Assembly: GCA_031255075.1 (NCBI GenBank)
Contig: JAIRTF010000246.1
Coordinates: 1-7,936, forward strand
Length of the DNA: 7,936 bases
Source: Bifidobacteriaceae bacterium
GTDB taxonomy: Bacteria > Actinomycetota > Actinomycetes > Actinomycetales > WQXJ01
Reading direction: 5' to 3'
Shown: positions 6,493 through 7,936 of the stretch, piece by piece
Numbering within the stretch: position 1 is the first letter of the stretch
How the letters are laid out: every line of letters begins with the position of its first letter
The notes under the pieces: model-generated
Database searches by the model: none
What the model was told of the DNA's origin: nothing
What the model saw: the letters and a program-made list of their open reading frames with translations, nothing else
Position numbers and translations under genes: made by a program

Positions 6493-7089
6493 ATGGCATT
6501 CAACCAGAAGGAATTGGCGGCCGGCGAGTACGTGATCTTTCACGCCAGAGCGCACTGGAAGGTCCTGGTCGGGCCGGTCTTGGTGTTCGTGGTGGCGGTG
6601 GTGGGATTCGCCGTCTGCTGGACCAAGCTGATCCCCTCAGAACCGAAGTGGGACTGGGCGCGCTGGACGGTGGCGGCGATCGCGTTGATTCTGGTGCTGG
6701 TGTGGTCCGTGGCGCCGTTTGTCCGCTGGGCGTGCCGCACCGACACGCTGACCAACTACCGGCTGATCTCACGTGAGGGCGTCTTCAAACGCGAGGGCCG
6801 GGACATTCCGATGGATCGGGTCCACGCTGTTTCCTATGACCAGTCATTCATCGAGCGGTTGCTGGGTGCCGGGACCCTACATGTTCAAACTGCCGCCCAG
6901 CACGCCGATGTAGCTCTAGATGACGTGGCGCACGTCAAACGGCGCCAGCTTCAAGTCAACGAACAGCTCCTCAACCAAGACTTTGAGTCAGTCGCTCCGG
7001 ATTCGGCCGCCGGCCGCGCCGCTGAGGCCGCCTCGGGTCGCTTCGCGACCGAAGACTACGGCGATTACGAAGACGACCAAGCCCGCTAG
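6493..7089 (+). CDS. Membrane protein with bacterial PH domain (YdbS/bPH_2-like)
   Basis: This 198-residue protein has two predicted membrane helices, about residues 23-43 and 58-78, separated by a short loop containing three tryptophans counting W53, W55 and W58. A bacterial pleckstrin-homology-like domain follows at about 82-160. The family signature is visible in LTNYRLISREGVFKREGRDIPMDRVHAVSYDQSFIERLLGAGTLHVQTA, in pieces: TNYRLISREGVF (87-98), DIPMDRVHAV (104-113), ERLLGAGTLHVQTA (121-134). The domain should face the cytoplasm. Its function in bacteria is poorly defined; no catalytic residues are expected. The last 35 residues are Ala-rich and then strongly acidic (TEDYGDYEDDQAR), probably disordered. 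ATG 6493 lacks a clear Shine-Dalgarno sequence. It is transcribed divergently from dxr, and a 228-base gap follows before trpB, so it is probably a single-gene unit. Confidence 0.86.
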   Translation: MAFNQKELAAGEYVIFHARAHWKVLVGPVLVFVVAVVGFAVCWTKLIPSEPKWDWARWTVAAIALILVLVWSVAPFVRWACRTDTLTNYRLISREGVFKREGRDIPMDRVHAVSYDQSFIERLLGAGTLHVQTAAQHADVALDDVAHVKRRQLQVNEQLLNQDFESVAPDSAAGRAAEAASGRFATEDYGDYEDDQAR

Positions 7090-7130
7090 CCCTCTGGGCT
7101 GCGCAGGTTGAACACCGCTGGTGAGCGCCG

Positions 7131-7201
7131 GGCGCGGCATCGGGCAGCCTAGCGGTAGCCACGCCACCACGGGCCGAACGATGGCGCGGCGCCGGGCAGC
7201 C
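7131..7201 (+). repeat. Imperfect 19-base direct repeat upstream of trpB
   Basis: GGCGCGGC-AT-CGGGCAGCC (7131-7149) and GGCGCGGC-GC-CGGGCAGCC (7183-7201) match at 17 of 19 positions, differing only in the central two bases. Start-to-start distance is 52 bases, close to five turns of B-DNA. They lie in the 228-base gap between the PH-domain gene and trpB. They could be paired operator sites or parts of a leader RNA, since each GGGCAGCC can partly pair with GGCTG at 7098-7102 or 7246-7250. The function is unknown. Confidence 0.5.
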
Positions 7202-7252
7202 GACTCCAGGCCGACGGGAAGCACCCAAGCCTGGCGGCCCAGCGGGGCTGAG

Positions 7253-7276
7253 TAGCATAGTGGGCGGCTCGCCGCC
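7253..7276 (+). promoter_or_regulatory. Possible trpB -10 hexamer and adjacent small hairpin
   Basis: TAGCAT (7253-7258) fits the TANNNT pattern and has a poor -35 candidate, CTGGCG, 16 bases upstream. It would place the trpB start of transcription near 7265, about 50 bases before the ATG. A 5-base-pair hairpin, GGCGG-CTCG-CCGCC (7263-7276), would then lie at the 5' end of the message. No tandem Trp codons, T-box sequence or U-tract terminator were seen in the gap. Confidence 0.24.
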
Positions 7277-7302
7277 GATGCACCGGCGAGGCAACTAGAC
7301 CC

Positions 7303-7311
7303 AAAGGAAGG
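7303..7311 (+). promoter_or_regulatory. Ribosome binding site of trpB
   Basis: AAAGGAAGG lies 6 bases before ATG 7318 and is a strong Shine-Dalgarno match. It decides the start over the in-frame TTG directly before that ATG. Confidence 0.76.
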
Positions 7312-7317
7312 CCCTTG

Positions 7318-7936
7318 ATGCAACCGAAACCGTATCTCCGTCAACATCCTGATTCCGCCGGCTACTTTGGGGCCTATGGTGGCGCAGCAGTGCCACCGGA
7401 GCTGGCGGTGGAGATGGAAAAGATCCATCAGGCTTACCAAACCATCGGCAACAGCCACGATTTCATCATGAAGCTGCGGGATATCCGCCGGCACTTCCAA
7501 GGCCGCCCCACCCCGGTCTATTACGCCCAACGGCTGACCGAAAGCGTTGGCGGCGCCCGCATCTATTTGAAGCGCGAGGACCTGAACCACACCGGTGCGC
7601 ACAAGTTGAACCACTGCATGGGCGAGGCACTACTGGCGTCCTACCTGGGCAAGAAGAAACTGATCGCGGAGACCGGCGCCGGCCAGCATGGCGTGGCCCT
7701 GGCCACCGCCGCCGCCTACTTCGGGCTGGAATGCGAAATCCACATGGGTGAGGTGGACATTGCCAAAGAACACCCCAATGTGATCCGGATGAAGATTCTG
7801 GGCGCTGAGGTGGTGCCGGTAGGCGAGGGCCAACGGACCCTCAAAGAAGCCGTGGACAGCGCCTTTGCCGCCTATTTGGAAGACCCGGTCAACACCATCT
7901 ACTGCATCGGTTCGGTAGTGGGGCCACATCCGTTCC
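7318..7936 (+). CDS. trpB: Tryptophan synthase beta chain, variant type (partial, C-terminus off window)
   Basis: TrpB is a PLP enzyme that joins indole and L-serine to give L-tryptophan, usually in complex with TrpA. 206 codons are present, about half of the usual 390-410. Visible family landmarks are YFGAYGG near the N-terminus (16-22), GRPTPVYYA (62-70), YLKREDLNHTGAHKLNH (83-99) with the PLP lysine K96, AETGAGQHGVA, and GSVVGPHPF at the edge. ETGAG carries the catalytic glutamate (E109 in Salmonella numbering). Several positions depart from the usual bacterial TrpB as I know it: HKLNHCMGEALL instead of HK.NNVLGQALL, and DIAKEHPNVIRMK instead of D..RQ.LNV.RM. This suggests a separate TrpB lineage. 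No trpC, trpF or trpD precedes it. The presence of trpA downstream cannot be judged. It is assigned to TrpB rather than the more distant TrpB2 group because the GAHK.N and AETGAGQHG motifs are kept. Confidence 0.95.
   Translation, partial: MQPKPYLRQHPDSAGYFGAYGGAAVPPELAVEMEKIHQAYQTIGNSHDFIMKLRDIRRHFQGRPTPVYYAQRLTESVGGARIYLKREDLNHTGAHKLNHCMGEALLASYLGKKKLIAETGAGQHGVALATAAAYFGLECEIHMGEVDIAKEHPNVIRMKILGAEVVPVGEGQRTLKEAVDSAFAAYLEDPVNTIYCIGSVVGPHPF

Noticed and set aside
6476..6499. ATG 6499 as the dxr start
   Set aside because: It would overlap the start of the divergent gene, has no Shine-Dalgarno sequence, and adds residues (MPYAQVCP) with no resemblance to Dxr N-termini.
7090..7317. A trp leader peptide attenuator or T-box upstream of trpB
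   Set aside because: No run of Trp codons in a short open frame, no T-box consensus and no terminator with a U-tract were found.
6988..7614. A 208-codon open frame on the minus strand covering the gap before trpB
   Set aside because: It overlaps the ends of two well-supported plus-strand genes and has no clear start signal or recognisable domain. The gap between the genes is better treated as non-coding.

Overview
The window looks like chromosomal housekeeping DNA from a GC-rich actinomycete (Actinomycetota). The evidence is GC-rich coding sequence throughout, GTG starts, protein sequences that read like actinobacterial versions of their families, and the gene order dxr - rseP/rip1 - ispG - GNAT - proS. 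That order is familiar from actinobacterial genomes; Mycobacterium tuberculosis has dxr-rip1-gcpE-GNAT in the same order. No rRNA, tRNA, CRISPR array, insertion sequence or phage gene was seen. I cannot name the genus.

Positions 1-6475 (minus strand) hold five genes, read from right to left. dxr and ispG encode the second step and the penultimate step of the non-mevalonate (MEP) isoprenoid pathway. Between them lies rseP, an intramembrane site-2 metalloprotease. The ribosome binding site of rseP lies inside the end of dxr, and only 3 bases separate the dxr stop from the rseP start. ispG follows after 78 bases, then a two-domain DUF4081/GNAT acetyltransferase-like protein 10 bases further on. 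After 87 bases containing a hairpin and a possible promoter comes proS, the bacterial-type prolyl-tRNA synthetase with its editing domain. proS runs off the left edge and lacks its last few dozen codons. The tight spacing suggests one operon, with a possible internal promoter before ispG and another before proS.

Positions 6476-6492 are a very short divergent start region. To its right, on the plus strand, is a 198-residue membrane protein with two N-terminal helices and a bacterial PH (YdbS/bPH_2-like) domain. A 228-base gap (7090-7317) follows. It holds an imperfect 19-base direct repeat, a small hairpin, a weak -10-like hexamer and a clear ribosome binding site. Then comes the first 206 codons of a tryptophan synthase beta chain, cut by the right edge. 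This trpB has no other trp gene beside it within the window, and its sequence is an unusual variant.

No stretch longer than 300 bases lacks a gene. Nothing seen amounts to a new biological system. The most useful leads are the variant, apparently stand-alone trpB with its repeat-bearing upstream region, a low-complexity insertion in Dxr, and -10-like hexamers placed six bases from GTG starts, which hints at leaderless transcripts.
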